The notes under the pieces are model-generated. The model searched no databases and was not told the origin of the DNA. It was given only the letters and a program-made list of their open reading frames with translations. From positions 1 through 23,642 of the forward strand of contig SBHH01000071.1 in the NCBI GenBank assembly GCA_006226265.1: DNA of 23,642 bases, read 5' to 3'. How positions within the stretch are numbered: the first letter of the stretch is position 1; every line of letters starts with the position of its first letter. Positions 1 through 7,997 of the stretch are shown in pieces. The stretch comes from Alphaproteobacteria bacterium. GTDB lineage: Bacteria; Pseudomonadota; Alphaproteobacteria; Sneathiellales; Sneathiellaceae. The position numbers and the translations under genes were made by a program.

Positions 1-112
1 GTCCTCCCCCCGATTCGGTTAATATACAAACAATGCTTAATTTTAGATAATTTTGGGCTAAAGATTTCGCTAGGCAGTAAAAGTTACAACGTCTCTTAAA
101 AGGGGTAATAAA

Positions 113-808
113 ATGAAATCACTTATGACAGGTATTGCTGCGGCAGCCATCCTCGCGGTCTCCGCGATGTCTGCACAGGCAACGACAACTTTTAATCTCG
201 GCGGGAGTTTCCCTGGCGGTTTCTCTCTCGATTATTCTGAAGGCGGGATCGGCCTGAATGTAACGGGCGGCACCTTCTCCAGCAGCACACCCGGTTCTGA
301 AACGGTTTCCGGCGGCGCATTTGTCAACCGCGGCTCTGACGGCATCGGTGTTTCCAGCGGTCTAATCGAAAATCCTGAAGTTGACGGCGATCATAGCAAC
401 GATGTCGCAATCTTTAGCTTCGATCAGGCAGTTAAACTCGTCAGCGTAACCTTCTCTCACTATGACGACGAAACACAAAGCACGGACTTCTTCACCTGCC
501 TCTTCACGGGTGTTTGTTACGTTCCGGCACCGGATGATGAATTCTCCTTCCTGGCTGATACCGACAATAACGGTAGCCTGAACCTTATCACCACCAACTC
601 TGACGGCAACCCGTATGTCTTCTCTCCGAGCCCGATTGGTGATCTGTTCGGGATCGGCGCTTGGGACAACAACGACGACTTCCGGATTGCTTCCATCGAA
701 GTCTCCGCAGTTCCGCTTCCGGCTGCTCTGCCGCTCTATGGCGCGGGTCTTGCTGTCATGGGCTTCGCTGGCTGGCGCAAGCGCCGCAAGGCAGCTGCAG
801 CGGCCTAA
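113..808 (+). CDS. Secreted VPLPA-CTERM sorting-domain protein (paralogue 1)
   Basis: This is a 231-residue secreted protein of unknown function. It has a signal peptide of about 23 residues ending in AQA, followed by a Gly/Ser/Asp-rich, probably beta-rich body. The C-terminus from residue 200 is VPLPAALPLYGAGLAVMGF, then GWRKRRK. That motif, single transmembrane helix and basic tail are the signature of the VPLPA-CTERM family, a PEP-CTERM-like tail that an exosortase is thought to process. No exosortase gene lies in this window. Two cysteines in FTCLFTGVCY (about residues 127-136) could form a disulfide after export; the neighbouring paralogue lacks them. The segment FSFDQAVKLVSVTFS aligns with FLFDTAVQLVSITFS in the next gene. 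An AGGGGT ribosome site stands 6 bases before the ATG. A terminator follows directly, so the gene is probably transcribed alone. Surface or matrix attachment is inferred from the tail only. Confidence 0.85.
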   Translation: MKSLMTGIAAAAILAVSAMSAQATTTFNLGGSFPGGFSLDYSEGGIGLNVTGGTFSSSTPGSETVSGGAFVNRGSDGIGVSSGLIENPEVDGDHSNDVAIFSFDQAVKLVSVTFSHYDDETQSTDFFTCLFTGVCYVPAPDDEFSFLADTDNNGSLNLITTNSDGNPYVFSPSPIGDLFGIGAWDNNDDFRIASIEVSAVPLPAALPLYGAGLAVMGFAGWRKRRKAAAAA

Positions 809-837
809 TTCAAGGCCCTCAATTAACTTGCACGGAA

Positions 838-867
838 ACGGCGGCCTTCGGGCCGCCGTCTTTCTTT
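838..867 (+). terminator. Intrinsic terminator after VPLPA gene 1
   Basis: A perfect 9-bp GC-rich stem (ACGGCGGCC with GGCCGCCGT) is closed by a stable TTCG tetraloop and followed by CTTTCTTT. It lies 30 bases after the stop codon and reads on the plus strand. The rest of the 809-1018 gap is AT-rich. It must carry the promoter of the next gene, but I cannot single out convincing -35 and -10 boxes. Confidence 0.9.
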
Positions 868-1018
868 GGATTATTTCAGGATTTTGCTGCCCACGCCCAT
901 CGCTGCCCTTTTATTTATGCGGATAGCGTTTTCGAAAAATTAACGAAATATTACCATTTCTATTTTATTTTTCTCAAATACCTGCGCAGTTGTTTTAGGT
1001 GTTTGAAGGATTTAAAAA

Positions 1019-1657
1019 ATGAGATTGATTGCAACTCTGGCCGCATTCCTCGCCCTTGGCGCGACCGCTGCAGAGGCCTCAACGGTCTTCGATCTGACCG
1101 GGAATGGCAAATGGGATAGCAGCTATTCTTTTAACGAAGACAATATCGGCCTGACCGTCTCAGCGGGAGAAAACTACGGAAATTCCGTCTATAGCGGATA
1201 TGATTATCTGTATCAGCAGAACCATCATGGTCTTGGGGTCTATTCTCTGTTTAACGGCAGCGACAAGGAGCTTGATGGCAGTTATGCCAGTGAAGTCATG
1301 ACCTTCCTGTTCGACACAGCCGTTCAACTCGTTAGCATTACCTTCAGCAAGGTAGACAGTAGCGACGATTTCGACTTCTATTTTGATTCCGGAAGCGGGC
1401 TTTCCAAAATTTCAAGCGATGTCGATATTCCGAATAGCGGCCAGTATGTTTTCTCAAGCCTCTGGTCCGGCACATCCTTCGCCTTCGGCGCTGACGCAAG
1501 TGACGATAGCTTTACCATCAAAAAAATCGAAGTGGCGCAGGTTTCCGCGGTTCCGCTTCCCATTGCCCTTCCCCTTTACGGCTCCGGTCTTGCCGTCCTC
1601 GGATTCCTTGGCTGGCGCCGCCGGAAGGCAATTGGCAATAGCGATACATTTGCCTGA
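1019..1657 (+). CDS. Secreted VPLPA-CTERM-type sorting-domain protein (paralogue 2)
   Basis: This 212-residue secreted protein is a diverged tandem paralogue of the gene before it. It has a signal peptide of about 20 residues (ending AEA), then a Ser/Asp/Tyr-rich body. The C-terminal tail from residue 178 is VPLPIALPLYGSGLAVLGF, then GWRRRK and a short extension. The fifth motif residue is Ile instead of Ala, and the tail after the basic cluster is longer than in paralogue 1. Shared blocks with paralogue 1 include the GIGLxV or GLTV strand, the FDxAVxLVSxTFS strand and the final SAVPLP region. AAGGA at 1006-1010 stands 8 bases before the ATG. Function is unknown. As with its neighbour, exosortase-dependent sorting is inferred from the tail. 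The gene has its own terminator. Confidence 0.83.
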   Translation: MRLIATLAAFLALGATAAEASTVFDLTGNGKWDSSYSFNEDNIGLTVSAGENYGNSVYSGYDYLYQQNHHGLGVYSLFNGSDKELDGSYASEVMTFLFDTAVQLVSITFSKVDSSDDFDFYFDSGSGLSKISSDVDIPNSGQYVFSSLWSGTSFAFGADASDDSFTIKKIEVAQVSAVPLPIALPLYGSGLAVLGFLGWRRRKAIGNSDTFA

Positions 1658-1679
1658 CCAATTGCCAGCAGTGCATATG

Positions 1680-1711
1680 AACGGCGGCGCCATCGGGGGC
1701 CGCCGTTTTTT
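1680..1711 (+). terminator. Intrinsic terminator after VPLPA gene 2
   Basis: The stem AACGGCGGC (1680-1688) pairs perfectly with GCCGCCGTT (1699-1707), and the final Ts run on to 1711. It serves the plus-strand gene ending at 1657. The T run touches the stop codon of the convergent M23 peptidase gene at 1710-1712. Its arm sequence (ACGGCGGC/GCCGCCGT) is almost the same as in the terminator at 838-867, which suggests the tandem gene duplication carried the terminator with it. Confidence 0.88.
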
Positions 1712-2522
1712 AATTTTGCAAGTCTTTTCCAAGCAGAAGCTCCGGATCGAGCCGTTCTTTCAGCCAGTTGACCCGCCAGTCGAGATGAGGACCGGAAGCA
1801 CGCCCCGTCATGCCGACCTCGCCGATCTTCTCGCCCTGATGCACGAACTGGCCGGGCTTCACGTCCAGCTTACTCAAATGCGAATAGACGGAAACGAGAC
1901 CGAAACCGTGATCGATCATGATAGTGCCGCCAGTATAAAAAAGATCCTTTGCCGCCATCCGCACCATCCCGTCGGTTGAGGCGACCACGGGCGTTCCGAC
2001 CGCGCCCGCGATATCAAGGCCGAAATGCGGCCGCTTCGGGACCCCGTTCAAAATGCGCTGACTTCCGAAAAACCCGCTGAACCGGCCTTCCACCGGCTGC
2101 CGCCAGCCACTTAAATACCATTCCTTCGGCGTATTGATGGCCCGGATACGGGCAATCTCGCCATTTTCTTCTCTAATCCGTTTCAGGAACTTTTCACTCG
2201 GCGTGACTTTTGAAGGCGGAAGGCCCGAGATATTCTCGATCCGCCATTTTCGGGGCGCAATCTTCAAGGGGTGCATTTCTTCCGTCCCGTCCGGGAAACG
2301 GATTTTAAGAACGGCTGTTTCCTTAAAATCCCGGCCAAAGCCGAAAACGAACCGGCCATCCTCCGCGACAGAGACGGGTGTCTCGTCGAGCGTAATGGTT
2401 GCTCCCGGCTCCGACTTGCCAAGCACAAGCCCGCCTTGCGTGAAATTCCCTTTCAATTCAAGCGGTTTGGCGAAGGCACAGCTCGGAAGAAGACAGAGCA
2501 GCAAAACGGTTAAAAACTTCAT
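1710..2522 (-). CDS. Secreted M23 family (LytM-type) metallopeptidase with HxD in place of HxH
   Basis: This is a 270-residue exported protein with a signal peptide of about 18 residues (ending AFA). It has a beta-rich N-terminal domain and a C-terminal peptidase M23 domain from about residue 140. Visible motifs are HFGLD (H166 and D170, the first zinc ligands), YSHLS (H215) and GPHLDW (H246, D248). M23 enzymes normally carry HxH at the last motif, where the first His is catalytic and the second binds zinc; here that second position is Asp. The rest of the fold is well kept, so the likely role is a periplasmic murein endopeptidase or an amidase activator. The altered ligand means activity should not be assumed. 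The ATG overlaps the xseA stop as ATGA, so the two genes are probably co-translated. The gene converges on the VPLPA pair. Confidence 0.9.
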   Translation of the reverse strand: MKFLTVLLLCLLPSCAFAKPLELKGNFTQGGLVLGKSEPGATITLDETPVSVAEDGRFVFGFGRDFKETAVLKIRFPDGTEEMHPLKIAPRKWRIENISGLPPSKVTPSEKFLKRIREENGEIARIRAINTPKEWYLSGWRQPVEGRFSGFFGSQRILNGVPKRPHFGLDIAGAVGTPVVASTDGMVRMAAKDLFYTGGTIMIDHGFGLVSVYSHLSKLDVKPGQFVHQGEKIGEVGMTGRASGPHLDWRVNWLKERLDPELLLGKDLQN

Positions 2523-3958
2523 AACAGACTTCCCTGCTCCGGCGTTTTAGCTGGTTTTGCGGTGCTTTTCTTTTTTTGCTTCTTGGGTTCGCTACTTTCA
2601 CCGGAGGAAATAATCGCCCCGGCCCGGCCGTCCATAAACTCAAGCGCAACCTGCCGTCCCGCTTCCGCCCCTTTGATGGAGGAAACGGGCCTCCCCTCCT
2701 CATCCCAGACAATCACATAGCCCCGCTTCAGAACCCGCTTGAAAGACAGGCTTTCAAGAAGGCGTCCGCTGGCGGCAAGCTGATCTGCAGCCCGCTCCCT
2801 TTTTACAGAGACCGACATATTCATGCGGCGCACGAGATTACCCACCCGTTCCTCATACTGGGTGATCGACCGGCTTAAAATCTGCGGCCGGAGTTTCGCA
2901 TCCACACTCGCAAATTGCTGCTTTTTAAGCGCGAGGCCGTTTTGTACGGACTGCCGCAGGCGGCTGTCAAGATGATCGAGATGCTGCACCTTCTCCGCAA
3001 TCAGGCTGTTCGGATCGCGAAGACCACGCGCGAGGCCCGCGAGCCGCTCCCGCCGGTCTGAAATGCTGCGCGTCAGGCTTCGTTTAATCCGCCGCTCCTG
3101 ATCCTCAATATAGGCGATAAGTTCGGAGCGGACCGGAACGGCGATTTCCGCCGCTGCCGTCGGTGTCGGCGCGCGCCGGTCAGAGACATAATCGATCAGC
3201 GTCGTATCCGTCTCATGCCCGACGGCAGAGATCAAGGGGATTTCGCTTTCCGCCGCCGCTCGCGCAACCTCCTCCTCGTTAAAGGCCCAGAGATCTTCCA
3301 GACTGCCGCCGCCCCGCGCGACAATCAGAAGGTCCGGCCGCGGGATTTTTCCATCGGAGGAGAGCGCATTAAAACCTCGAATGGCCGCCGCAATCTGTGC
3401 TGCCGCTGTCTCCCCCTGCACGAGGACGGGCCAGAGCAACACATGGGTCGGAAAACGATCGCGCAGGCGATGCATGATATCGCGAATGACCGCTCCGGTC
3501 GGCGACGTGACAACACCAATGATGTGGGGAAGATAAGGAAGCGGGCGTTTCCGCTCAGTCGCGAACAACCCTTCGGCGGCGAGCTTTCTCTTGCGTTCCT
3601 CCAGCAAGGCCATCAGCGCGCCGACGCCTGCCGGTTCCATCCGTTCGATCACGATCTGGTATTTCGACCGGCCGGGATAGGTGGTAAGCTTGCCGGTGCA
3701 GATAACCTCAAGACCGTCCTCGGGCCGGAAGGAAAGCTTCTGTGCCGTTCCCCGCCACATCACGCCGTCGATCACCGCCTTGTCATCCTTCAGTGCGAGA
3801 TAGACATGGCCCGAACCCGCTCGTTTGAGACCGGAGATCTCCGCGCGCACCCGCACGAAGCCGAACGCATCCTCCACCGTCCGCTTCAGCGCACCGCTAA
3901 GCTCGGTTACCGTATATTCATGGATGTTGGAGGCGCCGCCTTCCATATTTTCTGACAC
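2519..3958 (-). CDS. xseA: Exodeoxyribonuclease VII large subunit
   Basis: XseA is the catalytic large subunit of exonuclease VII, which degrades single-stranded DNA in both directions together with small subunit XseB. The 479 residues match a full-length enzyme. There is an N-terminal OB-fold (about 13-115), then GVVTSPTGAVIRDI, the nuclease core LLIVARGGGSLEDLWAFNEE and AVGHETDTTLIDYVSDRRAPTPTAAAE. A long Arg/Gln-rich coiled-coil region and a Lys-rich tail follow. The start is GTG at 3958, preceded by AGGGACGG. An ATG four codons later is possible but has a poorer ribosome site. The downstream M23 gene overlaps the stop. purD diverges across a 94-base gap that must hold both promoters, and I could not pinpoint either. 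xseB is not in the window. Confidence 0.97.
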   Translation of the reverse strand: MSENMEGGASNIHEYTVTELSGALKRTVEDAFGFVRVRAEISGLKRAGSGHVYLALKDDKAVIDGVMWRGTAQKLSFRPEDGLEVICTGKLTTYPGRSKYQIVIERMEPAGVGALMALLEERKRKLAAEGLFATERKRPLPYLPHIIGVVTSPTGAVIRDIMHRLRDRFPTHVLLWPVLVQGETAAAQIAAAIRGFNALSSDGKIPRPDLLIVARGGGSLEDLWAFNEEEVARAAAESEIPLISAVGHETDTTLIDYVSDRRAPTPTAAAEIAVPVRSELIAYIEDQERRIKRSLTRSISDRRERLAGLARGLRDPNSLIAEKVQHLDHLDSRLRQSVQNGLALKKQQFASVDAKLRPQILSRSITQYEERVGNLVRRMNMSVSVKRERAADQLAASGRLLESLSFKRVLKRGYVIVWDEEGRPVSSIKGAEAGRQVALEFMDGRAGAIISSGESSEPKKQKKKSTAKPAKTPEQGSLL

Positions 3959-4052
3959 AATCCGTCCCTGTTACCGTTTAGTCTGTTTAGCCTTCGCCCG
4001 CACTATGCTACAAACTCTGCACCATCCTTGAAAGAGATTAGTACGAAGCGAC

Positions 4053-5339
4053 ATGAAGATACTCGTTATTGGCTCCGGCGGCCGCGAACATGCCCTTTGC
4101 TGGGCGTTAAAAAAATCTCCCCTGATCGAGACCCTTATATGCGCACCCGGAAATGGCGGAATTGAGGAAATTGCCGAAATCGCCCCGATAAAAGTGGAAG
4201 ATATCGACGGCATCCTCGCCTTTTGTAAAGAAAAGGCAGTCGATTTCGTCGTCGTGGGACCGGAAGCCCCGCTCGTAGAAGGCCTCGTCGATCGCCTGAC
4301 CGAGGCCGGGATCAAAAGTTTTGGCCCGACGGCCGCGGCGGCGGCACTTGAAGGCTCCAAAGGCTTTATGAAAGATCTCTGCCAGGAATTTGATATCCCG
4401 ACGGCCGCCTATCAGCGCTTCGATAATGCGGAGGATGCGAAGAAGTATCTGGCGACGCAAGACCTTCCCATCGTGATCAAGGCGGACGGGCTCGCTGCGG
4501 GCAAAGGCGTCATCATCGCCGCGACGATTGATGAGGCCGAAGCCACCATCGACGAGATTTTCAGCGGCCTTTTTGGAAGTGCGGGCGCGGAAATCGTGAT
4601 CGAGGAATTCATGACGGGAGAGGAAGCGAGCTTCTTCGTTCTCACCGACGGGGAAAATATCCTCCCCCTCGCAACCGCGCAGGATCACAAGGCCGTCGGC
4701 GAGGGCGATACTGGACCCAATACGGGCGGCATGGGGGCCTATTCCCCGGCCCCGGTCATGACCGAGGAAATGATAACGGCGACGATCGATCAGATTATCA
4801 AGCCGACGGTCCGCGCCATGAAATCGCGCGGCGCGCCCTTTACCGGCGTGCTTTATGCGGGCCTCATGATCACCGACAAGGGCCCGCGCCTCATCGAATA
4901 TAATGTTCGCTTCGGCGATCCCGAATGCCAGGTGCTCTGCGCCCGGCTGGATAGCGATCTCCTGCCCGCGCTGATGGCGACGGCGGACGGAACGCTCGAT
5001 CAGGCCTCCCTCGACTGGAAGGCAGATAGAGCCCTCAATGTCGTGATGGCGGCGAACGGTTATCCCGGGTCCTATGAGAAGAATACCGTGATCAATGGCC
5101 TTGATAAGGCCGCCGCAATTGAGGACGTTGTGGTGTTCCATGCCGGCACGAAACGGGAAGGCGGAAAGGTCCTCGCGACGGGGGGGCGTGTGCTCGGGAT
5201 CACGGCAATTGGAAAAACCGTTAAACATGCGCAGGAAAAAGCGTATAGTGGCGTTCGCGCCATCCAATGGCCCGAGGGATTCAGCCGTTCCGATATCGGC
5301 TGGAGGGCGGTGATGCGTGAAGAACAGGATAATAAATAA
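4053..5339 (+). CDS. purD: Phosphoribosylamine-glycine ligase (GAR synthetase)
   Basis: PurD catalyses the ATP-dependent joining of 5-phosphoribosylamine and glycine, the second step of de novo purine synthesis, in the cytoplasm. At 428 residues it is full length. The N-terminal domain begins [19 protein letters not shown], followed by [15 protein letters not shown]. The ATP-grasp region shows [43 protein letters not shown] and [11 protein letters not shown]. All the expected family blocks are present. The start is an ATG with GAAG a few bases upstream. Only 10 bases separate its stop from the following kinase gene, so read-through into that gene is likely even though the functions look unrelated. 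Confidence 0.98.
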   Translation: MKILVIGSGGREHALCWALKKSPLIETLICAPGNGGIEEIAEIAPIKVEDIDGILAFCKEKAVDFVVVGPEAPLVEGLVDRLTEAGIKSFGPTAAAAALEGSKGFMKDLCQEFDIPTAAYQRFDNAEDAKKYLATQDLPIVIKADGLAAGKGVIIAATIDEAEATIDEIFSGLFGSAGAEIVIEEFMTGEEASFFVLTDGENILPLATAQDHKAVGEGDTGPNTGGMGAYSPAPVMTEEMITATIDQIIKPTVRAMKSRGAPFTGVLYAGLMITDKGPRLIEYNVRFGDPECQVLCARLDSDLLPALMATADGTLDQASLDWKADRALNVVMAANGYPGSYEKNTVINGLDKAAAIEDVVVFHAGTKREGGKVLATGGRVLGITAIGKTVKHAQEKAYSGVRAIQWPEGFSRSDIGWRAVMREEQDNK

Positions 5340-5349
5340 AGAGGCATAA

Positions 5350-6420
5350 ATGTCCGATGAAAATGCCCAGTTTTCGGGTACCATGGAAGTCAGGGAGCGG
5401 CACAAGTTCGATGCGGCCGCGCTCGAAAAGTATCTCAAAAGCCACGTAGAGGGCTTTGAAGGTCCGCTAGAAGTCGCCCAGTTCAAGGGCGGCCAGTCCA
5501 ATCCAAGCTATAAACTTTCGACGCCAAACCGGAAATATGTGCTGCGTCGCAAGCCACCGGGGAAACTTCTGCCCTCCGCCCATGCGGTGGATCGGGAATT
5601 CCGGGTCATCTCCGCCCTTGCAAATACGGACGTACCTGTCCCCAAGGTTTACTGCCTCTGCGAGGATGAAAGCGTGATCGGCACCATGTTCTATGTCATG
5701 GAATTTGTCGATGGCGATATCGAATGGGATCCGGCGCTGGAAGGTTATTCCAAGGCAAATCGCGTCGCCGTTTTTGACAGCATGAATACCGCCCTCGCGG
5801 CGCTTCATTCCGTGGATTACAAGGCGGTCGGGCTGGAGACTTTCGGCAAGCCAACTGATTATCTTGCGCGCCAGATCAACCGCTGGACCAAGCAATACAA
5901 AGCATCCGAAACCGAATCCATTCCAGCTATGGACAAACTGATGGAATGGCTGCCGGACAATATTCCGCCCGGGGACGAGACGGCCATCGTGCATGGCGAC
6001 TATCGCCTCGATAACACGGTGCTGGACAAGGAAAGTCATCGCATTTCCGCGATCCTCGACTGGGAGCTTGCAACGCTCGGCCATCCGCTTGCGGATTTCT
6101 CCTATCACTGCATGACCTGGCGGCTGGAGCCGGAACTGTTCCGGGGGCTTAAAGGGCTCGATCTTCCCGCCCTTGGCATCCCAACGGAGGAGCAATATGT
6201 CGCGGCCTACTGCGAACGCACAGGCCGAGAGAAAATCGATCACTGGGATTTCTATTCCGCCTATAACATGTTCCGCCTCGCCGCCATTCTGCAAGGGATC
6301 GTCGGCCGCGTGAAGGATGGAACTGCCTCCAACAAGAACGCCGCCGATGTCGCTGTCCGGGTCAAACCTCTGGCGATCCGGGGCTGGGAACAGGCCGAGA
6401 AAATCATCAAGGGCGCCTGA
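5350..6420 (+). CDS. APH-fold phosphotransferase, ACAD10/11 kinase-domain-like (kinase 1)
   Basis: This 356-residue aminoglycoside-phosphotransferase-fold (APH, COG3173) protein belongs to the branch similar to the N-terminal kinase domain of animal ACAD10/11 and to bacterial LvaA. Visible motifs are GGQSNPSY (nucleotide-loop region, residues 47-54), RRKPPGKLLPSAHAVDREF (66-84), the catalytic loop HGDYRLDN (215-222; D217 the presumed base, N222 metal) and ILDWELATLGHP (D237, DFG-equivalent). Relatives phosphorylate the hydroxyl of 4-hydroxyacyl-CoA esters, so that is the inferred role, not antibiotic resistance. It lies 10 bases after purD with an AGAGG ribosome site and is followed after 32 bases by a paralogue. 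An ACAD11-type dehydrogenase sits 1.6 kb further on, on the other strand. The substrate is unproven. Confidence 0.88.
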   Translation: MSDENAQFSGTMEVRERHKFDAAALEKYLKSHVEGFEGPLEVAQFKGGQSNPSYKLSTPNRKYVLRRKPPGKLLPSAHAVDREFRVISALANTDVPVPKVYCLCEDESVIGTMFYVMEFVDGDIEWDPALEGYSKANRVAVFDSMNTALAALHSVDYKAVGLETFGKPTDYLARQINRWTKQYKASETESIPAMDKLMEWLPDNIPPGDETAIVHGDYRLDNTVLDKESHRISAILDWELATLGHPLADFSYHCMTWRLEPELFRGLKGLDLPALGIPTEEQYVAAYCERTGREKIDHWDFYSAYNMFRLAAILQGIVGRVKDGTASNKNAADVAVRVKPLAIRGWEQAEKIIKGA

Positions 6421-6452
6421 CGCACCGCTTGCAATAAAAATTTGGGGAAACC

Positions 6453-7499
6453 ATGACCGACGGAACAGAAATCATCCCGGTTCGAGAGGCGCATCAGTTC
6501 AATGAAGGCGCGCTTTTCAACTATCTCACCGAAAATGTCGAGGGGTTCAAGGGTCCCCTGACCATCCGCCAGTTTCAGGGCGGCCAGTCCAACCCGACGT
6601 TTCTTCTGCAAACGCCGGAGCGGGACTATGTGATGCGCAAAAAGCCGCCCGGAAACCTTCTTCCCTCTGCCCATGCGGTGGACCGGGAATATAAGGTGAT
6701 TTCCGCCCTGCAAAAGAGCGATGTCCCGGTCCCCCGCGTTTTCTGCCTCTGCGAGAATGAGGACATTATAGGCACCGCCTTCTACATCATGGAGAAAATC
6801 GAGGGACGCGTGATCCGGATCCCGCATATCCCGGAGGCAGAACCTGCCGAGCGGGCCGCCATCTATGATGCCATGAACGATGCAATGGCGCGGCTTCACA
6901 ATGCCGATGTCGATGCCCTGGGTCTTGGCGATTTCGGCAAGAAGGGAAATTACTTTGAACGCCAGATCGGTCGCTGGACCAAGCAGTATCGCGCATCGCA
7001 AACTGATAATCTGGAAATGATGGAAAATCTCATCAACTGGCTTCCGGCGAACCTGCCAAAAAGCGATGAAAGCGCCATCGTGCATGGGGATTTCCGGCTG
7101 GAAAACATGATCCTGCATCCGACGGAGCCGAAAGTGCTCGCCATCCTCGACTGGGAACTTTCAACCCTCGGCCATCCGCTGGCCGATCTCGCCTATAACT
7201 GCATGCCCTATCATTTCACCCATCCGCGCACGGGCGGGCTGACCGGTGTCGATTTCAAGACCTCCGGCATCCCGACGGAGGAAGCCTATATCGAGGCTTA
7301 CTGCCGCCGCACGGGCCGCGATGGCATCGATAACTGGGGCTTTTACATGGCCTTCTCCTTCTTCCGGATCGCCGGCATCGTCCAGGGCGTCTACAAGCGC
7401 GGGCTGGATGGCAATTCCAGCTCTCGCGTTGGCAAGGAATATGCTGCCTTTGCCAACATGCTGGCGACCATCGGCTGGTCCATGGTCGAAAGACACTAA
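6453..7499 (+). CDS. APH-fold phosphotransferase, ACAD10/11 kinase-domain-like (kinase 2)
   Basis: This 348-residue tandem paralogue of kinase 1 shares long blocks with it, for example VEGFKGPL, FQGGQSNPTF, KPPGNLLPSAHAVDRE, RQIGRWTKQYRAS and ILDWELSTLGHPLAD. The catalytic loop is HGDFRLEN (211-218), with Glu where kinase 1 and most relatives have Asp; D213 and N218 are retained, and D233 is the DFG-equivalent. After IEGRV it lacks the WDP motif that kinase 1 keeps at residues 126-128, and the loop before the C-lobe helices differs as well. The C-terminal quarter is the most diverged part, fitting a different acyl substrate. GGGGAAA serves as ribosome site. The stop is a tandem TAATGA. It is probably co-transcribed with purD and kinase 1. 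Confidence 0.87.
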   Translation: MTDGTEIIPVREAHQFNEGALFNYLTENVEGFKGPLTIRQFQGGQSNPTFLLQTPERDYVMRKKPPGNLLPSAHAVDREYKVISALQKSDVPVPRVFCLCENEDIIGTAFYIMEKIEGRVIRIPHIPEAEPAERAAIYDAMNDAMARLHNADVDALGLGDFGKKGNYFERQIGRWTKQYRASQTDNLEMMENLINWLPANLPKSDESAIVHGDFRLENMILHPTEPKVLAILDWELSTLGHPLADLAYNCMPYHFTHPRTGGLTGVDFKTSGIPTEEAYIEAYCRRTGRDGIDNWGFYMAFSFFRIAGIVQGVYKRGLDGNSSSRVGKEYAAFANMLATIGWSMVERH

Positions 7500-7563
7500 T
7501 GACCTGCCGCGCCGACGCAAAAAATTAGAGATTTGAAATTTGGGCCCCTAAACCAATCCATTA

Positions 7564-7579
7564 TTCGTCGAAAGACGAA
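7564..7579. repeat. Short perfect hairpin after kinase 2
   Basis: TTCGTC and GACGAA pair around a GAAA tetraloop. No T run follows on either strand, so I do not call a terminator. It lies between the plus-strand kinases and the stop of the minus-strand small membrane protein and may be a 3' stabilising element. Confidence 0.4.
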
Positions 7580-7597
7580 GAATTCGGATAACGAAGG

Positions 7598-7825
7598 CTA
7601 TTTCTGGGCATCTTCGACACGCAGGTTTGCCCAGCGTGAAAAGCATTCAGTGGGTTCCATAATAAGTCCCGCTGTTCCGCCAAGGCCGGTGATCGGCTTC
7701 AGCCCGGCATGCGCTGCCATATCCTGGGTCAGCCACTCGCACGGGTCAAGACTCTCGTAGCGGTAAAGAAAGCCGGCGACGATGACAATAACGCCGAGCA
7801 TAACCCAGCCCAAAAACTTAATCAT
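7598..7825 (-). CDS. Small single-helix membrane protein, unknown function
   Basis: This is a 75-residue protein I do not recognise. Residues 3-21 (KFLGWVMLGVIVIVAGFLY) form one hydrophobic helix, which could be a membrane anchor or an uncleaved signal. The remaining 54 residues are polar, with two cysteines (in DPCEW and TECFS) that could pair in the periplasm. An ACAGG ribosome site lies about 9 bases before the ATG. The helix followed by an ordered polar domain, and its placement in a gap no other gene explains, make it likely real. It sits downstream of the acyl-CoA dehydrogenase but beyond that gene's terminator, so it probably has its own promoter in 7826-7942. Confidence 0.6.
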   Translation of the reverse strand: MIKFLGWVMLGVIVIVAGFLYRYESLDPCEWLTQDMAAHAGLKPITGLGGTAGLIMEPTECFSRWANLRVEDAQK

Positions 7826-7942
7826 TCAACAAACCTGTAAATTTCTTCAAATATATCGACTAGATTATGCCCGTATATAGGAGGTCTCCGCCCCTATCCT
7901 AGGGCAACGGATGAAAAGCTTCGATTCCCTTGCCTTAAATGA

Positions 7943-7970
7943 GAAAAGCTCCCCGCATGGGGAGCTTTTC
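7943..7970 (-). terminator. Terminator of the acyl-CoA dehydrogenase transcript
   Basis: A perfect 12-bp stem (GAAAAGCTCCCC with GGGGAGCTTTTC) encloses a 4-base loop and begins 27 bases beyond the dehydrogenase stop codon. The Ts are partly inside the stem, so the symmetric structure could work in both directions. Confidence 0.85.
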
Positions 7971-7997
7971 CTACTTTTCCATAACCGTTCCGGAAAC

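Noticed and set aside
4107..5501. Long minus-strand open frame (464 codons) opposite purD and running into kinase 1
   Set aside because: It is the antisense shadow of an unambiguous full-length purD in GC-rich sequence. The translation is Arg/His/Gly-rich with no recognisable domain and crosses a gene boundary.
5467..7118. Two minus-strand open frames (275 and 285 codons) opposite the kinases that resemble each other
   Set aside because: Their mutual likeness is a by-product of the two kinase genes being paralogous on the other strand. Neither has a ribosome site or family motif.
5350..7499. Aminoglycoside resistance genes, suggested by the APH fold
   Set aside because: The blocks around the nucleotide site and the LDWELATLGHP motif match the ACAD10/11-like branch, and there is no mobile-element context.
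7564..7579. Terminator for the purD-kinase transcript
   Set aside because: The stem is only 6 bp and no T run follows on either strand, so I list it only as a hairpin.
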